Source: Methanosarcina sp. ERenArc_MAG2 (lineage in GTDB: Archaea > Halobacteriota > Methanosarcinia > Methanosarcinales > Methanosarcinaceae). Taken from it: a stretch of 64,000 nucleotides of DNA. The stretch covers positions 62,001-126,000 of the forward strand of contig JAMXHR010000001.1 of assembly GCA_023955635.1 (NCBI GenBank). The letters run 5' to 3'. Shown here piece by piece: positions 8,250 through 19,236 of the stretch; the first letter of the stretch is position 1, and each line of letters opens with the position of its first letter. A program made the position numbers and the translations under genes. Below the pieces are notes generated by a model that did no database searches, was not told the DNA's origin, and was given only the letters and a program-made list of their open reading frames with translations.

Positions 8250-10397
8250 TCAGTGTATTCTGGAACCGGGCTTTATCTCTTTGTCCGGCATCAGGGCTGA
8301 TACGATTTCCGCACAATCATCGGCTGCAAGCATCATGCCGTTTGATTCGACTCCGCAGAGTTTGGCAGGTTTCAGGTTGGCGAGTACGATTACATATTTT
8401 CCTACAAGCTCTTCCGGGCTGTAGAACGAAGCCATGCCCGCAACAAGCTGCCTCGGCTTTTCTTCTCCGATATCCACTTCAACCCGAAGGAGTTTTTTGG
8501 ACTTCTTAATAGGTTCTGCAAGTAAAACTTTTCCGACTCTGATGTCAAGTTTTGCAAAGTCCTCATACTCGATCAAGGGAAGGATTTCTTTTTCCTCTTC
8601 TTCCTTTGCTTTTGCTTCGTCTCCAGCTTTTTCGGCTGGTTTTGCTTCTTCTGCCGGTCCCATTCCTTCGGATTTGGCGGGCTCTTTTCCGTTTCTTTTT
8701 GCTGCGGCTTTCTTTGCATCTGCAGCTTTTACTCTCTCGTTTGCGATCTCTTCCATCTCTCCGATCCTGTCATCTTCGAGCTTCGTGAAAAGGATCTCGG
8801 GTTTCGCAAGTTTTGTGCCTGCTTTCAGTGGCACGAGAGCTTCACTATACAGAGCGGTATGCAGGTCCTCTTCCTGCCCGAGTTCTTTCCAGGCTGTTTC
8901 CATAGTTTGCGGGATCACGGGCTCAAAGATAATGCATAGAGCTTTTGCCAGGTGGAGGCAGTTATAAAGCACATTTCCGCAGGCTACCCTATCCTTCTTT
9001 ATAAGGCTCCATGGCTCGTGGGACTGGAAATAGGTGTTTCCGAAAGATGCAAGGGTCATTGCACAATCAACGGCTTTTTTGAATTCATATTCGGCCATTG
9101 CTGCTTTTATCTCTTTCAGGGTCTTTTCTATTTCTTCCTTTACCTCAGGTTCGAGCTCCCCGGCCGGGACTTCTCCATAGTTCTTGAAAGCGAAAAGCAT
9201 TGTCCGGTACAGGAAATTTCCGAACACAGCCACCAGTTCAGTATTGATTTTTTCCTGAAGCACATGCCAGGAGAAATTCAGCTCCTTTGTGTGAGAGGTA
9301 TAGCTTGCCAGATAATATCTCAGCAGGTCGGGATGGAAACCGTGATCAAGGTAATCTTCTCCTACCCAGACCACATAACCTCTAGTCTTGGAAAATTTTT
9401 TGTCTTCGATTTTGACCATGCCTGAAGCTACGACAGCTGTGGGCACTGAGTAATCTGCACCTTTAAGCATAGCCGGCCAGAAGATGCAGTGGTGATAGGT
9501 AATGTCCCCTCCTATGAAGTGGACAATCTCCCCGTCATCTTTCCAGTATTTTTCCCAGGAATCCCCTGCTTTTGCAGCCCACTCCTCGGTAAAAGCGATG
9601 TACCCTATGGGAGCATCTACCCAGACATAGACTACAAGGTCATCATGTCCGGGAAATTTAACTCCCCATTCCAGGTTCCGTGTAATGCACCAGTCAGTAA
9701 GCCCCTGCTTTACCCAGCCCAATGCGTAATTTATGGCATTGGTTGTTCCCCCAAGATCATTTGAAAGATAGTCCATGAGGTAATCGCTGAACTTAGAAAG
9801 CTTGAAAAAGAAATGTTCCTGCTGGCGGTACTCGGCAGGCCCTCCGCAGATAGTGCATACAGGGCTCTGAAGTTCTCCGGGCTCCAGATGTTTTCCGCAT
9901 CCCTGATCACATTCGTCTCCTCTTGCTGTTTCTCCGCAATGAGGGCAGGAGCCTTCTACGTAGCGGTCAGGGAGAAAACGATTGCATTTCGGGCAGTATG
10001 CAATTTCGATGGTTTTCGGATACACATAGTCTTTTTCAATCAGCCTGTTGACGATATTCAGGGTCCGGTTGTGATTCTCAGGATCATCGGTTGTCCCGAA
10101 AGCATCAAAGTAAACTCCCAGCTGCTTGAAGGTCTCGTCAAAATGTTTGTGATATATCTCTACAAGCTCTTTAGGAGTGATCCCCAATTCCTCGGCGTTT
10201 ACGACAATAGGGGTACCGTGAGTATCCGAGCCGCAGACAAAGGTAACGTCCCTTCCTTCTTTTCGCAGGGAACGGGCAAAAATATCAGCGGGCACATAGG
10301 TCCGGAGATGCCCAATATGAGCCTTGCCGTTAGCATAAGGCAGGCCACAGGTGACAAGTACGGGTTTACTGGATGATTCTGGCATTCTGATCTCCAT
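8250..10397 (-). CDS. metG: methionyl-tRNA synthetase with C-terminal EMAP-like tRNA-binding domain
   Basis: A 715-residue class I synthetase that charges tRNA-Met. The HIGH motif is seen as GKAHIGHL near the N-terminus. The zinc-knuckle insertion holds four Cys pairs (CPKC, CPHC, CDQGC, CTIC), and KFSKTRG stands for KMSKS. After the anticodon-binding helices comes a charged Ala/Lys/Glu linker (about residues 560-610), then an OB-fold tRNA-binding domain ([17 protein letters not shown] to the end), as in many archaeal and bacterial dimeric enzymes. Length is normal. The start could also be the ATG at 10385, four codons in. It is transcribed towards the cad operon and stands alone. Confidence 0.96.
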   Translation of the reverse strand: MEIRMPESSSKPVLVTCGLPYANGKAHIGHLRTYVPADIFARSLRKEGRDVTFVCGSDTHGTPIVVNAEELGITPKELVEIYHKHFDETFKQLGVYFDAFGTTDDPENHNRTLNIVNRLIEKDYVYPKTIEIAYCPKCNRFLPDRYVEGSCPHCGETARGDECDQGCGKHLEPGELQSPVCTICGGPAEYRQQEHFFFKLSKFSDYLMDYLSNDLGGTTNAINYALGWVKQGLTDWCITRNLEWGVKFPGHDDLVVYVWVDAPIGYIAFTEEWAAKAGDSWEKYWKDDGEIVHFIGGDITYHHCIFWPAMLKGADYSVPTAVVASGMVKIEDKKFSKTRGYVVWVGEDYLDHGFHPDLLRYYLASYTSHTKELNFSWHVLQEKINTELVAVFGNFLYRTMLFAFKNYGEVPAGELEPEVKEEIEKTLKEIKAAMAEYEFKKAVDCAMTLASFGNTYFQSHEPWSLIKKDRVACGNVLYNCLHLAKALCIIFEPVIPQTMETAWKELGQEEDLHTALYSEALVPLKAGTKLAKPEILFTKLEDDRIGEMEEIANERVKAADAKKAAAKRNGKEPAKSEGMGPAEEAKPAEKAGDEAKAKEEEEKEILPLIEYEDFAKLDIRVGKVLLAEPIKKSKKLLRVEVDIGEEKPRQLVAGMASFYSPEELVGKYVIVLANLKPAKLCGVESNGMMLAADDCAEIVSALMPDKEIKPGSRIH

Positions 10398-10712
10398 ATA
10401 TTTTTTACTAATATATTCCTCTTCGACGATTGCAATTTTAAAATATATTTCGCTTACTGTGTTTTTACAAGGTAACCTATTTGAGGGATAGTTGATGATC
10501 CTATATATAGAAGGATGGAATGTAGAGAAAGATTAATAATAGCTCAGGCAATTTTGACTGTTAAGCAGATTATATTGCCTGCGGGTTTCTGCAAGTTCTC
10601 TTTCTTGCATTGCTTTCTACCGTAATATATCCGCTTTCTTAATTAATAATTTCAACCAGGCTCAAGGCCGCAGATTAAAACAATAAATCCAAATTATACA
10701 GTCCTGTCAGAT
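10398..10712. other. intergenic region between divergent metG and sppA
   Basis: About 315 AT-rich bases hold the promoters of two divergent genes. TATA-like AT stretches are visible (for example ATATATTTTTTACTAATATATT just before metG), but no repeat, RNA gene or protein remnant is recognised. Confidence 0.5.
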
Positions 10713-11899
10713 ATGAACGATAAAAAAATAAACCCGGAAGGTATGAACTCAGAGGATCTATCTGAAGATAGTATTTTACAAAACAGCGCCTACAATGGAA
10801 AAGACACTGTCATTTCTGATGAAGGCGCTAATGCTACCAGCGGTAGTTTCCCTTCCTCCGGCTCTGCCTCGAATGGTTCTGGAAAAATAGTTGATAAAGA
10901 AACTTCCGTAAAAGTTCCTTTAAAAAATGAAATTGAAAACAAGAGTTTAAGCATGAATTCAATTCCCTCTCCACAGAAAAAAAACGTAACTGGATGTCCT
11001 ATCTGCTGGTAGTACTGGCCCTGTTTACTGTTATAGTCGTTAGTATTGCGGCAATTTCCTTCAGTTTCGGTGTCAGAGGAAATATAGGGACTTCTGAGAA
11101 GGTGGCTGTGATCTATGTCCAGGGCACTATACTTTCTGGAAACGTTCCTTCCGGGCTTGGTTATGCAACATCAGAAGAAATTTCTGAAAATATACGTAAG
11201 GCTACCGCGGATGAGGGCGTCAGGGCGATTGTGCTTCGAATTAATAGTCCGGGAGGGTCTCCTGCAGCAGCCCAGGAAATCGTAGGGGAAATTCAGAAAG
11301 CTCAGGCAAAGGGAATCCCTGTTGTCGTTTCCATGGGGGACCTTGCAGCCAGCGCCGCGTATTACATCTCTGCTCCTGCGGATTACATTATTGCAAATCC
11401 CTCTACGAGTACCGGATCTATCGGAGTGATCTGGATCTTCCAGAACATGTCTGCCTCTTATGAAGAGACGGGCGTAGATTATTACATTGCGAAGTCCGGA
11501 GAAATGAAGGATATGGGAGGCACCTGGAGAGGGCTTACGGATGCGGAAAAAGAGTACGCTGATTCTGTGATTATGGAAAGCTACGAAGACTTTATATCCG
11601 ACGTTTCTGAAGGACGCAACATGTCCAGGAGTGACGTAAAAACTCTTGCCGACGGCCGTATATACACCGGAGCCAGGGCAAAGGAGCTTGGGCTTGTAGA
11701 CGGCTTCGGAAATCTTTACGATGCGATTGACAAAGCTGGAAAAATGGGAGGAATTGTTGGGGAGCCAAAAGTTGAATATATGAATAAGGCAAGTCTTTCA
11801 AAGCTGCTTCTGGGTTCCGATTCCGGGGAATCTAATGAAGAAGCCCGGCAATTTGTCAGCTACTTTGAAGAAAACCCTTATGGAAAAATCCTTGCCTGA
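10713..11899 (+). CDS. sppA: signal peptide peptidase SppA (S49 family), frameshifted
   Basis: A membrane-bound serine protease that degrades leftover signal peptides. Residues 1-90 are a Ser/Asn/Lys-rich cytoplasmic or extracytoplasmic extension of low complexity. A single membrane helix follows (YLLVVLALFTVIVVSIAAISF), then the S49 domain: RINSPGGSPAAAQEI, the nucleophile region GDLAASAAYYIS and the Lys of SGEMKDMGGTWR, which together give the Ser/Lys dyad. The first 99 codons and the last 301 are in different frames. One more A in the A8 run 10977-10984 joins them as KKKRNWMSYLL, so the break is at a homopolymer and may be a sequencing loss. Length after repair is about 395 residues, a plausible size for archaeal SppA. 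Confidence 0.88.
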
Positions 11900-12640
11900 A
11901 ACCTCTTAAAAAAACGTACTCTAAAAACAGCTCGGATATTTTCAATTTCAGACAATTGATAATATCCCTTTGTTTTCCTTTTAATTTTGGATCATAGGGA
12001 GAGTTATTGAAAACCATAAGCAAGAGAATAGCTTTTCATTATCTGCAAGTGTGGGGATATTCTCATTTTGGCAGTGTACCGAAAGTTCTGCAAAATATGA
12101 TTGACTCTGTATCTTTTTCTTTTCACCACAAAAAAACAGGGTGCAGAGTCAATGGTTAATTCATTCTCCTCATAAAAGATTATCTTGTCAATCAGGAAGC
12201 TGGAATTCGCCATCTAATTACCTTGTTTTTAAACCTTGTAAGGGAAGAAGAAGCCCTCTTCGGTTGTTGTGCAAAAAATCGGGCTGTGTTGAGAAATCAG
12301 TGAAAAACTCCACAATTAGGAAATTTAATCAATATCATCAAGGGAAAAATTAATGTTACTTTTTTGATTCGTTCCTTTCTATATCTGTTCAATGACCTAA
12401 CATTATGCAGATATTAATAAAGGTTCTCCTGTCCCTGATATTTTGCTATCACTATTATATCAATCCCAATCACTAAATAAATTTAAATAGTTATGTGCTG
12501 AGTATCTTTATAAAAAAATTAATACTTAATGCTGCTCAGATCACTGAGTAACTGACTATAAAAACCACTTTAACATCAGTAAACCGATATTTTTTAAGAC
12601 TTTTTTCGTGGTTATTTACAAAATAAGGAAGGGTACAAAT
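11900..12640. other. long AT-rich spacer upstream of the giant surface-protein gene
   Basis: About 740 bases without a convincing gene. The only structure seen is a 10-bp inverted repeat (ATTGACTCTG at 12100-12109 and CAGAGTCAAT at 12144-12153) around a 34-base pyrimidine- then A-rich loop. Short open frames on both strands have no family resemblance or ribosome sites. The last 100 bases are probably the promoter region for the surface protein. Confidence 0.5.
12100..12153. repeat. 10-bp inverted repeat (hairpin or mini-element relic)
   Basis: ATTGACTCTG and CAGAGTCAAT are perfect inverted arms 34 bases apart; imperfect pairing continues outward. It may be a transcript hairpin after sppA or a relic of a small element. 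Nothing decides between these. Confidence 0.35.
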
Positions 12641-12727
12641 GTGAAATCTCAACAATGTTTCTGTGATTGACACAGCTACAAACACTGTTACAGCCACGGT
12701 CCTTTTGGAGTTGCAGTCAACCTAAGA
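12641..12727 (+). pseudogene. scrap of a YVTN-type beta-propeller surface-protein gene
   Basis: In one frame the DNA reads NNVSVIDTATNTVTATV and, after a one-base shift, PFGVAVN. This is the canonical YVTN beta-propeller repeat of Methanosarcina surface proteins. It is preceded at 12631-12655 by GGGTACAAATGTGAAATCTCAACAA, almost a copy of the true start region of the next gene (12748-12776). The arrangement looks like a past recombination between two surface-protein genes that left a duplicated 5' end and one repeat. No product is expected. Confidence 0.6.
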
Positions 12728-12760
12728 GAACAAATTTTGCAAAATCAGGGAGGTACAAGT

Positions 12761-15700
12761 GTGAAATTTCAACAAGCTAATGTCTTTAAGATAATGTCAT
12801 TCGGTTTTATTTTATTATTCCTTGTATTGATGAACGCTTCTGTTACGCATGCTGAAGCTTATACTTTTGTTACTAAGTGGGGTTCTGGTGGCGCTGGTCC
12901 TGGGCTATTTAGTAGTCCTTGGGGCGTTGCTGTAGATTCATCTGGTAATGTTTATGTTGCTGATACGTCTAATGAGCGTATTCAAAAGTTTGATAACGAC
13001 GGTACTTATATTACTCAATGGGGTGGCGGAGGACCAGGTGCAGGAACTTTTTATAGTCCACATGGTGTTGCTGTCGATCAGTCATCTGGTAATGTTTATG
13101 TTGCTGATACATCCAATCAATTAATTCAGAAATTTGATAGTAATGGCAACTACATTACCCAATGGGGTGGTGGAGGTGCATCTAATGGAACTTTTTCGAA
13201 CCCACATGGTGTTGCTGTAGATTCGTCTGGTAATGTTTATGTTGCAGATACGGACAATCAACGCATTCAAAAGTTTGACAGCAACGGCACATTCCTCACC
13301 AAATGGGGTTCTCTTGGCGCCGGTGACGGACAATTTACTGGTCCATATGCTGTTGCTGCAGATTCGTTTGGTAATGTATATGTTGCCGATACGTTCAATA
13401 ATCGCATTCAGAAATTTGATAGCAACGGCAACTACATTACCCAATGGGGTTCTTTTGGCGTCGGTAACGGACAATTATATAGTCCATATGGTGTTGCTGT
13501 AGATTCATTGGGCAATGTTTATGTTGCCGATACGTCCAATAATCGCATTCAAAAGTTTGACAGCAACGGCAACTACGTTACCCAATGGGGTTCTCTGGGC
13601 TCCGCTGACGGACTATTTTATAATCCCCATGGTGTTGCTGTAGATCCATTCTGCAATGTTTTTGTTGGAGATACGGACAATCAGCGTATTCAGAAGTTTG
13701 CCGGTGCATGTCAAATCAGTTCTCTGACAATAGTAAAATCAGCATCTCCAGCAACGTATTCCGCTGTAGGAGATCTGATTCTCTACAGTTACAGTGTAAC
13801 TAACTCTGGAAATTTAAACATTACAGGACCTATCAACGTTACAGACAGCATACTAGGAACAGTACAGATAACACCCGGAGACCTGATAAATGGACAAAGT
13901 GTTACAGGAACTGCTAACTACACAATAACACAGGCAGACCTTGATGCTGGTTCTGTGACCAATACTGCATTTGCAACAGGCACTTTAGGAAACAATACAA
14001 TCACTTCTAACACGGATAATGAAACAGTGACAGCAGTACAGGGTCCAGCTCTGACAATAGTAAAATCAGCATCTCCAACAACTTACAGCACTGTAGGACA
14101 GGTAATCACATACACCTACAATGTAACTAACTCTGGAAATGTGAACATTACAGGACCTATCAACGTTACAGATAGCATACTAGGAACATTACAGATAACG
14201 GCCGGAGACCTGATACCGGGACAAAGTGTAACAGGAACTGCTAACTACACAATAACACAGGATGACATAAATGCAGGATCAGTAACCAATACAGCGGATG
14301 TAACAGGTACTTTCGGAAACAATACAATCACTTCCACTGTTAATGCAACAGTAACAGCAGTACAGGGTCCAGCTCTGACAATAGTAAAATCAGCATCTCC
14401 AACAACTTACAGCACTGTAGGACAGGTAATCACATACACCTACAATGTAACTAACTCCGGAAATTTAAACATTACAGGACCTATCAACGTTACAGACAGC
14501 ATATTAGGAACCGTGAATATAACAGCCGGAGATCTGATACCTGGACAAACTGTTACAGGGACTGCTAACTACACAATAACACAGGATGACATAAATGCAG
14601 GATCAGTAACCAATGCTGCATTTGCAACAGGCACTTTAGGGAACAATACAATCACTTCTAACACGGATAATGCAACAGTAACAGCAATACAGGGTCCAGC
14701 TCTGACAATAGTAAAGTCAGCGTCTCCAACAACGTATTCCACTATAGGAGACCTGATTACCTACACATACAACGTAACTAACTCTGGAAATGTAAACATT
14801 ACAGGACCTATCAACGTTACAGACAGCATACTAGGAACCGTGAATATAACAGCCGGAGACCTGATACCGGGACAAAGTGTAACAGGAACTGCTAACTACA
14901 CAATAACACAGGATGACATAAATGCAGGATCAGTAACCAATACAGCGGATGTAACAGGTACTTTCGGAAACAATACAATCACTTCCACTGTTAATGCAAC
15001 AGTAACAGCAGTACAGGGTCCAGCTCTGACAATAGTAAAGTCAGCGTCTCCAGCAACGTATTCTGCTGTAGGAGACCTGATTATCTACAGTTACAATGTA
15101 ACTAACTCCGGAAATTTAAACATTACAGGACCTATCAACGTTACAGACAGCATATTAGGAACCGTGAATATAACAGCCGGAAACCTGATACCTGGACAAA
15201 CTGTTACAGGGACTGCTAACTACACAATAACACAGGCAGACCTTGATACAGGTTCAGTAACCAATGCTGCATTTGCAACAGGCACTTTAGGGAACAATAC
15301 AATCACTTCTAACACGGATAATGCAACAGTAACAGCAGTAAAGTGTCCATGTGCATTTCCAGCTCTGATAATAGGAAAATCAGCATCTCCAACAATTTAC
15401 AGCACTGTGGGACAGATAATCACGTACACCTACAATGTGACTAACTATGGAAATGTAAACATTACAGGACCTATCAACGTTACAGACAGTGTACTAGGAA
15501 CAGTGAATATAACAGCAGGAGACCTGATCCCCGGACAAACTGTCACAGGAACTGCGAACTACACAATAACACAGGCAGACCTTGATACAGGTTCAGTAAC
15601 CAATGCAGCGTATGCTACAGGTACTTTCGGAAACAATACAACCACTTCAAACACTGATAACGAAACAGTAACAGCAGTACAGGGTCCATCTGAATTTCCA

Positions 15701-18700
15701 GTTCTGATAATAGGAAAATCAGCATCTCCGACAATTTACAGCACTATAGGACAGATAATCACGTACACCTACAATGTGACTAACTATGGAAATGTAAACA
15801 TTACAGGACCTATCAACGTTACAGACAGTGTACTAGGAACCGTGAATATAACAGCAGGAGACCTGATACCTGGACAAACTGTCACAGGAACTGCGAACTA
15901 CACAATAACACAGGCAGACCTTGATACAGGTTCAGTAACCAATGCTGCATTTGCAACAGGCACTTTAGGGAACAATACAATCACTTCTAACACGGATAAT
16001 GCAACAGTAACAGCAGTAAAGTGTCCATGTGCATTTCCAGCTCTGATAATAGGAAAATCAGCATCTCCAACAATTTACAGCACTGTGGGACAGATAATCA
16101 CGTACACCTACAATGTGACTAACTATGGAAATGTAAACATTACAGGACCTATCAACGTTACAGACAGTGTACTAGGAACAGTGAATATAACAGCAGGAGA
16201 CCTGATCCCCGGACAAACTGTCACAGGAACTGCGAACTACACAATAACACAGGCAGACCTTGATACAGGTTCAGTAACCAATGCAGCGTATGCTACAGGT
16301 ACTTTCGGAAACAATACAACCACTTCAAACACTGATAACGAAACAGTAACAGCAGTACAGGGTCCATCTGAATTTCCAGTTCTGATAATAGGAAAATCAG
16401 CATCTCCGACAATTTACAGCACTGTAGGACAGATAATCACGTACACCTACAATGTGACTAACTATGGAAATGTAAACATTACAGGACCTATCAACGTTAC
16501 AGACAGTGTACTAGGAACCGTGAATATAACAGCAGGAGACCTGATACCTGGACAAACTGTCACAGGAACTGCGAACTACACAATAACACAGGATGACATA
16601 AACGCAGGATCAGTAACCAATGCAGCGTATGCTACAGGTACTTTCGGAAATAATACAACCACTTCAAACACTGATAACGAAACAGTAACAGCAGTACAGG
16701 GTCCATCTGAATTTCCAGTTCTGATAATAGGAAAATCAGCATCTCCGACAATTTACAGCACTGTAGGACAGATAATCACGTACACCTACAATGTGACTAA
16801 CTATGGAAATGTAAACATTACAGGACCTATCAACGTTACAGACAGTGTATTAGGAACCGTGAATATAACAGCAGGAGACCTGATACCTGGACAAACTGTC
16901 ACAGGAACTGCGAACTACACAATAACACAGGATGACATAAACGCAGGATCAGTAACCAATGCAGCGTATGCTACAGGTACTTTCGGAAATAATACAACCA
17001 CTTCAAACACTGATAACGAAACAGTAACAGCAGTACAGTATCCGGCTTACACCATTGATAAAACGGTTATAGATATTGAAAGCAAGCTCTACAGCACCTC
17101 TAACTTTTTTGAGGGAAAAGTAACAGCATCTGGAGATATCATTACCTACCAGATTAATGTAACCAATACTGGAAACATTAATCTGACAAATGTAAACCTG
17201 AATGACTCTCTGATTACACTGACAGGACCAATAGAGTCTTTGAATGCTGATGGAGTTCTGGAAGTAGGAGAAACATGGACCTATAGCGGAACTTACACTG
17301 TTACCCTGAAAGATATACTCATTAATCTAAGAGGGGGCGGATTCATCAAAAACACAGCAACCGTTGACTGTGATCAGTTGAGTCCGGAATCTGACAGTGC
17401 TGAAGTGCCGATAGAGCTATCGACAAGAGGTGACACAGGAGGTGACATCGGAGGTGACATAGGAGGTGACATCGGAGGTGACATAGGAGGTGACATAGGA
17501 GGTGACACAGGAGGTGACACAGGAGGTGACACAGGAGGTGACACAGGAGGTGACATAGGAGGTGACACAGGAGGTGACATAGGAGGTGACACAGGAGGTG
17601 ACACAGGAGAAGTACCGATAGAAGAGATACAGGATTATTGTATATACAAGTCAATAATCGGAGTCGATAAAGCTGGAGATTGTATACTCAATGAACCTGG
17701 AGATATAATTGAATATCAGATAGTGGTGAAGAATTCAGGCAATTGTGACCTTTCTGGAATTGCAGTAAGCGACCCGATGATTACACTGCCAGGCCCTGCT
17801 GGAGATGATATTGACCCAGGAGTGTTGAATCCAGGAGAGGCATGGAAATTCTTCGGAAATTATGTGGTAACCGAAGAGGACATAAACAGTAACGTTGGCG
17901 GAGATGGATATATCGACAACACGGCAACTGTGAGTTGCAATGAACTCCCCGCTGAGACATGCAGTATAAAGCAGCTGATAGCTCCGAAGATGGATTTGTG
18001 CATATACAAATCAATAATCGGAGTCGATAATGTCGGAGACTGTATAATCAACAAACCCGGAGATATAATCGAATACCAGATTGCAGTAAAGAATGAAGGT
18101 AAGGTGGACCTGACAGGAATTTCAGTAAGCGACCCGATGATTACACTGACAGGCCCTGCTGGAGATGATATTGATCCGGGAGTGTTGAATCAGGGAGAGA
18201 CCTGGAAATTCTTCGGAAATTACACGGTAACCCAGGAAGACATAACAAGTAATGGTTGTGGGGATGGGTTCATAGAAAATACTGCAACAGTAAACTGCAA
18301 CGAACTTTCTTCCGAAAGCAACAGTATAAAACAGCCGATCCTCCTCACCTTAAGCGATGGAAACGGTACAGCTTCGGATCCTACCACAGACCAGAGTGAA
18401 AATGAAAACTCTGGAGATAATGGGGGCAGCAGCGGAAACAGTCACAGTGGAAGCAGCGGTGGAAGCAGTGGTGGTGCCTGCAGCTCTCCTGAGCCTGCAA
18501 AGAACGTCGAAGTGAAGGAACTTTCACAGGCTTTCATTACAAACGGAAAAGCTGTGAAGTTTGACTTCACGAAAAACGCAACCTGTGTATTATATCTGAG
18601 TTTCGATGCAAAAAAGACAGTAGGTAAGACTACAGCAACTGTTGAGATACTGAAAGGAAAATCAACGCTGGTTTCAGAACTGCCTTCTGACAAAATATAT

Positions 18701-19135
18701 AAATCCTTTAATATATGGGTTGGAAACAGCGGGTTTGCCACTTCAAAGAATATCGAAAACTCTGTAATATGTTTCAAGGTTGAAAAATCCTGGATACAGG
18801 ATAAAGCAATTGACCCATCTTCTATCACCCTTAACAGATACAATGAAAATAAATGGAATCAGCTCCCAACCAGTTTGTTAAGGGAAGATGAAGGATACCT
18901 TTATTTTACAGCCAAAACTCCGGGATTCTCTCCCTTTGTAATAACAGGTAAGAAAATAGCAAACGAAGCTGTCACTGAAATTGCCACTAAAAACGTTGAG
19001 CAAATTACTGGAAATACAGAAGCAGACGTTGAAAAAGAGACGGAACCAGGAGAAAGTGCAAGCGCTCCTGGATTTGAGATCGTTTATGGTGTCAGCGGGC
19101 TGCTTGCAATATACCTGCATAAGAGGAGGCAATAA
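12761..19135 (+). CDS. giant cell-surface protein: NHL repeats, DUF11 repeats, PGF-pre-PGF and PGF-CTERM anchor
   Basis: About 2124 residues. GTG at 12761 is chosen because GGGAGGT lies 6 bases before it; the frame stays open upstream to TTG 12737. A signal peptide (MSFGFILLFLVLMNASVTHAEA) leads into six NHL propeller repeats (about 12860-13700; GVAVDSSGNVYVADT, RIQKFD). Ten near-identical DUF11 repeats follow (about 110 residues each, KSASPTxYSTVG, GPINVTDS, GTANYTITQ), then one divergent DUF11, a 60-residue (GGDT/I) linker, and two more divergent DUF11 repeats. A Gly/Ser-rich bridge leads to a PGF-pre-PGF domain (about 18490-18950) and the C-terminal APGFEIVYGVSG-hydrophobic-HKRRQ, a PGF-CTERM sorting signal for archaeosortase-type lipid anchoring. 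It is probably an S-layer-associated adhesin or stalk. NxT/NxS sites are very dense, suggesting heavy N-glycosylation. Confidence 0.93.
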   Translation: MKFQQANVFKIMSFGFILLFLVLMNASVTHAEAYTFVTKWGSGGAGPGLFSSPWGVAVDSSGNVYVADTSNERIQKFDNDGTYITQWGGGGPGAGTFYSPHGVAVDQSSGNVYVADTSNQLIQKFDSNGNYITQWGGGGASNGTFSNPHGVAVDSSGNVYVADTDNQRIQKFDSNGTFLTKWGSLGAGDGQFTGPYAVAADSFGNVYVADTFNNRIQKFDSNGNYITQWGSFGVGNGQLYSPYGVAVDSLGNVYVADTSNNRIQKFDSNGNYVTQWGSLGSADGLFYNPHGVAVDPFCNVFVGDTDNQRIQKFAGACQISSLTIVKSASPATYSAVGDLILYSYSVTNSGNLNITGPINVTDSILGTVQITPGDLINGQSVTGTANYTITQADLDAGSVTNTAFATGTLGNNTITSNTDNETVTAVQGPALTIVKSASPTTYSTVGQVITYTYNVTNSGNVNITGPINVTDSILGTLQITAGDLIPGQSVTGTANYTITQDDINAGSVTNTADVTGTFGNNTITSTVNATVTAVQGPALTIVKSASPTTYSTVGQVITYTYNVTNSGNLNITGPINVTDSILGTVNITAGDLIPGQTVTGTANYTITQDDINAGSVTNAAFATGTLGNNTITSNTDNATVTAIQGPALTIVKSASPTTYSTIGDLITYTYNVTNSGNVNITGPINVTDSILGTVNITAGDLIPGQSVTGTANYTITQDDINAGSVTNTADVTGTFGNNTITSTVNATVTAVQGPALTIVKSASPATYSAVGDLIIYSYNVTNSGNLNITGPINVTDSILGTVNITAGNLIPGQTVTGTANYTITQADLDTGSVTNAAFATGTLGNNTITSNTDNATVTAVKCPCAFPALIIGKSASPTIYSTVGQIITYTYNVTNYGNVNITGPINVTDSVLGTVNITAGDLIPGQTVTGTANYTITQADLDTGSVTNAAYATGTFGNNTTTSNTDNETVTAVQGPSEFPVLIIGKSASPTIYSTIGQIITYTYNVTNYGNVNITGPINVTDSVLGTVNITAGDLIPGQTVTGTANYTITQADLDTGSVTNAAFATGTLGNNTITSNTDNATVTAVKCPCAFPALIIGKSASPTIYSTVGQIITYTYNVTNYGNVNITGPINVTDSVLGTVNITAGDLIPGQTVTGTANYTITQADLDTGSVTNAAYATGTFGNNTTTSNTDNETVTAVQGPSEFPVLIIGKSASPTIYSTVGQIITYTYNVTNYGNVNITGPINVTDSVLGTVNITAGDLIPGQTVTGTANYTITQDDINAGSVTNAAYATGTFGNNTTTSNTDNETVTAVQGPSEFPVLIIGKSASPTIYSTVGQIITYTYNVTNYGNVNITGPINVTDSVLGTVNITAGDLIPGQTVTGTANYTITQDDINAGSVTNAAYATGTFGNNTTTSNTDNETVTAVQYPAYTIDKTVIDIESKLYSTSNFFEGKVTASGDIITYQINVTNTGNINLTNVNLNDSLITLTGPIESLNADGVLEVGETWTYSGTYTVTLKDILINLRGGGFIKNTATVDCDQLSPESDSAEVPIELSTRGDTGGDIGGDIGGDIGGDIGGDIGGDTGGDTGGDTGGDTGGDIGGDTGGDIGGDTGGDTGEVPIEEIQDYCIYKSIIGVDKAGDCILNEPGDIIEYQIVVKNSGNCDLSGIAVSDPMITLPGPAGDDIDPGVLNPGEAWKFFGNYVVTEEDINSNVGGDGYIDNTATVSCNELPAETCSIKQLIAPKMDLCIYKSIIGVDNVGDCIINKPGDIIEYQIAVKNEGKVDLTGISVSDPMITLTGPAGDDIDPGVLNQGETWKFFGNYTVTQEDITSNGCGDGFIENTATVNCNELSSESNSIKQPILLTLSDGNGTASDPTTDQSENENSGDNGGSSGNSHSGSSGGSSGGACSSPEPAKNVEVKELSQAFITNGKAVKFDFTKNATCVLYLSFDAKKTVGKTTATVEILKGKSTLVSELPSDKIYKSFNIWVGNSGFATSKNIENSVICFKVEKSWIQDKAIDPSSITLNRYNENKWNQLPTSLLREDEGYLYFTAKTPGFSPFVITGKKIANEAVTEIATKNVEQITGNTEADVEKETEPGESASAPGFEIVYGVSGLLAIYLHKRRQ
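13729..17040 (+). repeat. ten near-identical tandem DUF11-coding repeats
   Basis: Repeat units of about 325-340 bases begin near 13729, 14044, 14369, 14696, 15021, 15360, 15696, 16036, 16377 and 16717. The last five form a higher-order pattern: a unit with a CPCAFP linker and a unit with a QGPSEFP linker alternate, and 15340-15700 is almost the same as 16015-16375. This indicates recent unequal crossover or slippage. Repeat number may vary between strains, and the array is a likely place for assembly collapse. Confidence 0.9.
17429..17608 (+). repeat. 15 tandem 12-bp units coding (GGDT/I) linker
   Basis: The 12-base unit GGTGACAYMGGA is repeated 15 times without interruption and encodes alternating GGDT and GGDI. 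The protein segment is a flexible, acidic, possibly calcium-binding linker between DUF11 domains. Antisense frames through the repeat are open only because of the periodicity. Confidence 0.9.
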
Positions 19136-19236
19136 AAGAGAGACTAAAGTAAAAAAAGTTAGCTGAACTCGATGCAGAAGACAATTAGATAGAGGACTCA
19201 AGCCTTTATCTAATTTGTACATTTTTACTCTGAAAC

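Noticed and set aside
8434..8967. Long plus-strand frame antisense to metG
   Set aside because: It mirrors the Ala/Lys/Glu-rich MetRS linker (giving Ser/Phe-rich sequence) and has no ribosome site.
17429..17608. CRISPR-like periodicity
   Set aside because: Units are 12 bases with no spacers and are in frame inside a large gene, so it is a coding microsatellite.
17346..17654. Antisense open frames with CHLL or MSPPVSPP repeats
   Set aside because: They are the shadow of the 12-bp GGD-coding repeat; any frame through it stays open. No start context or family resemblance.
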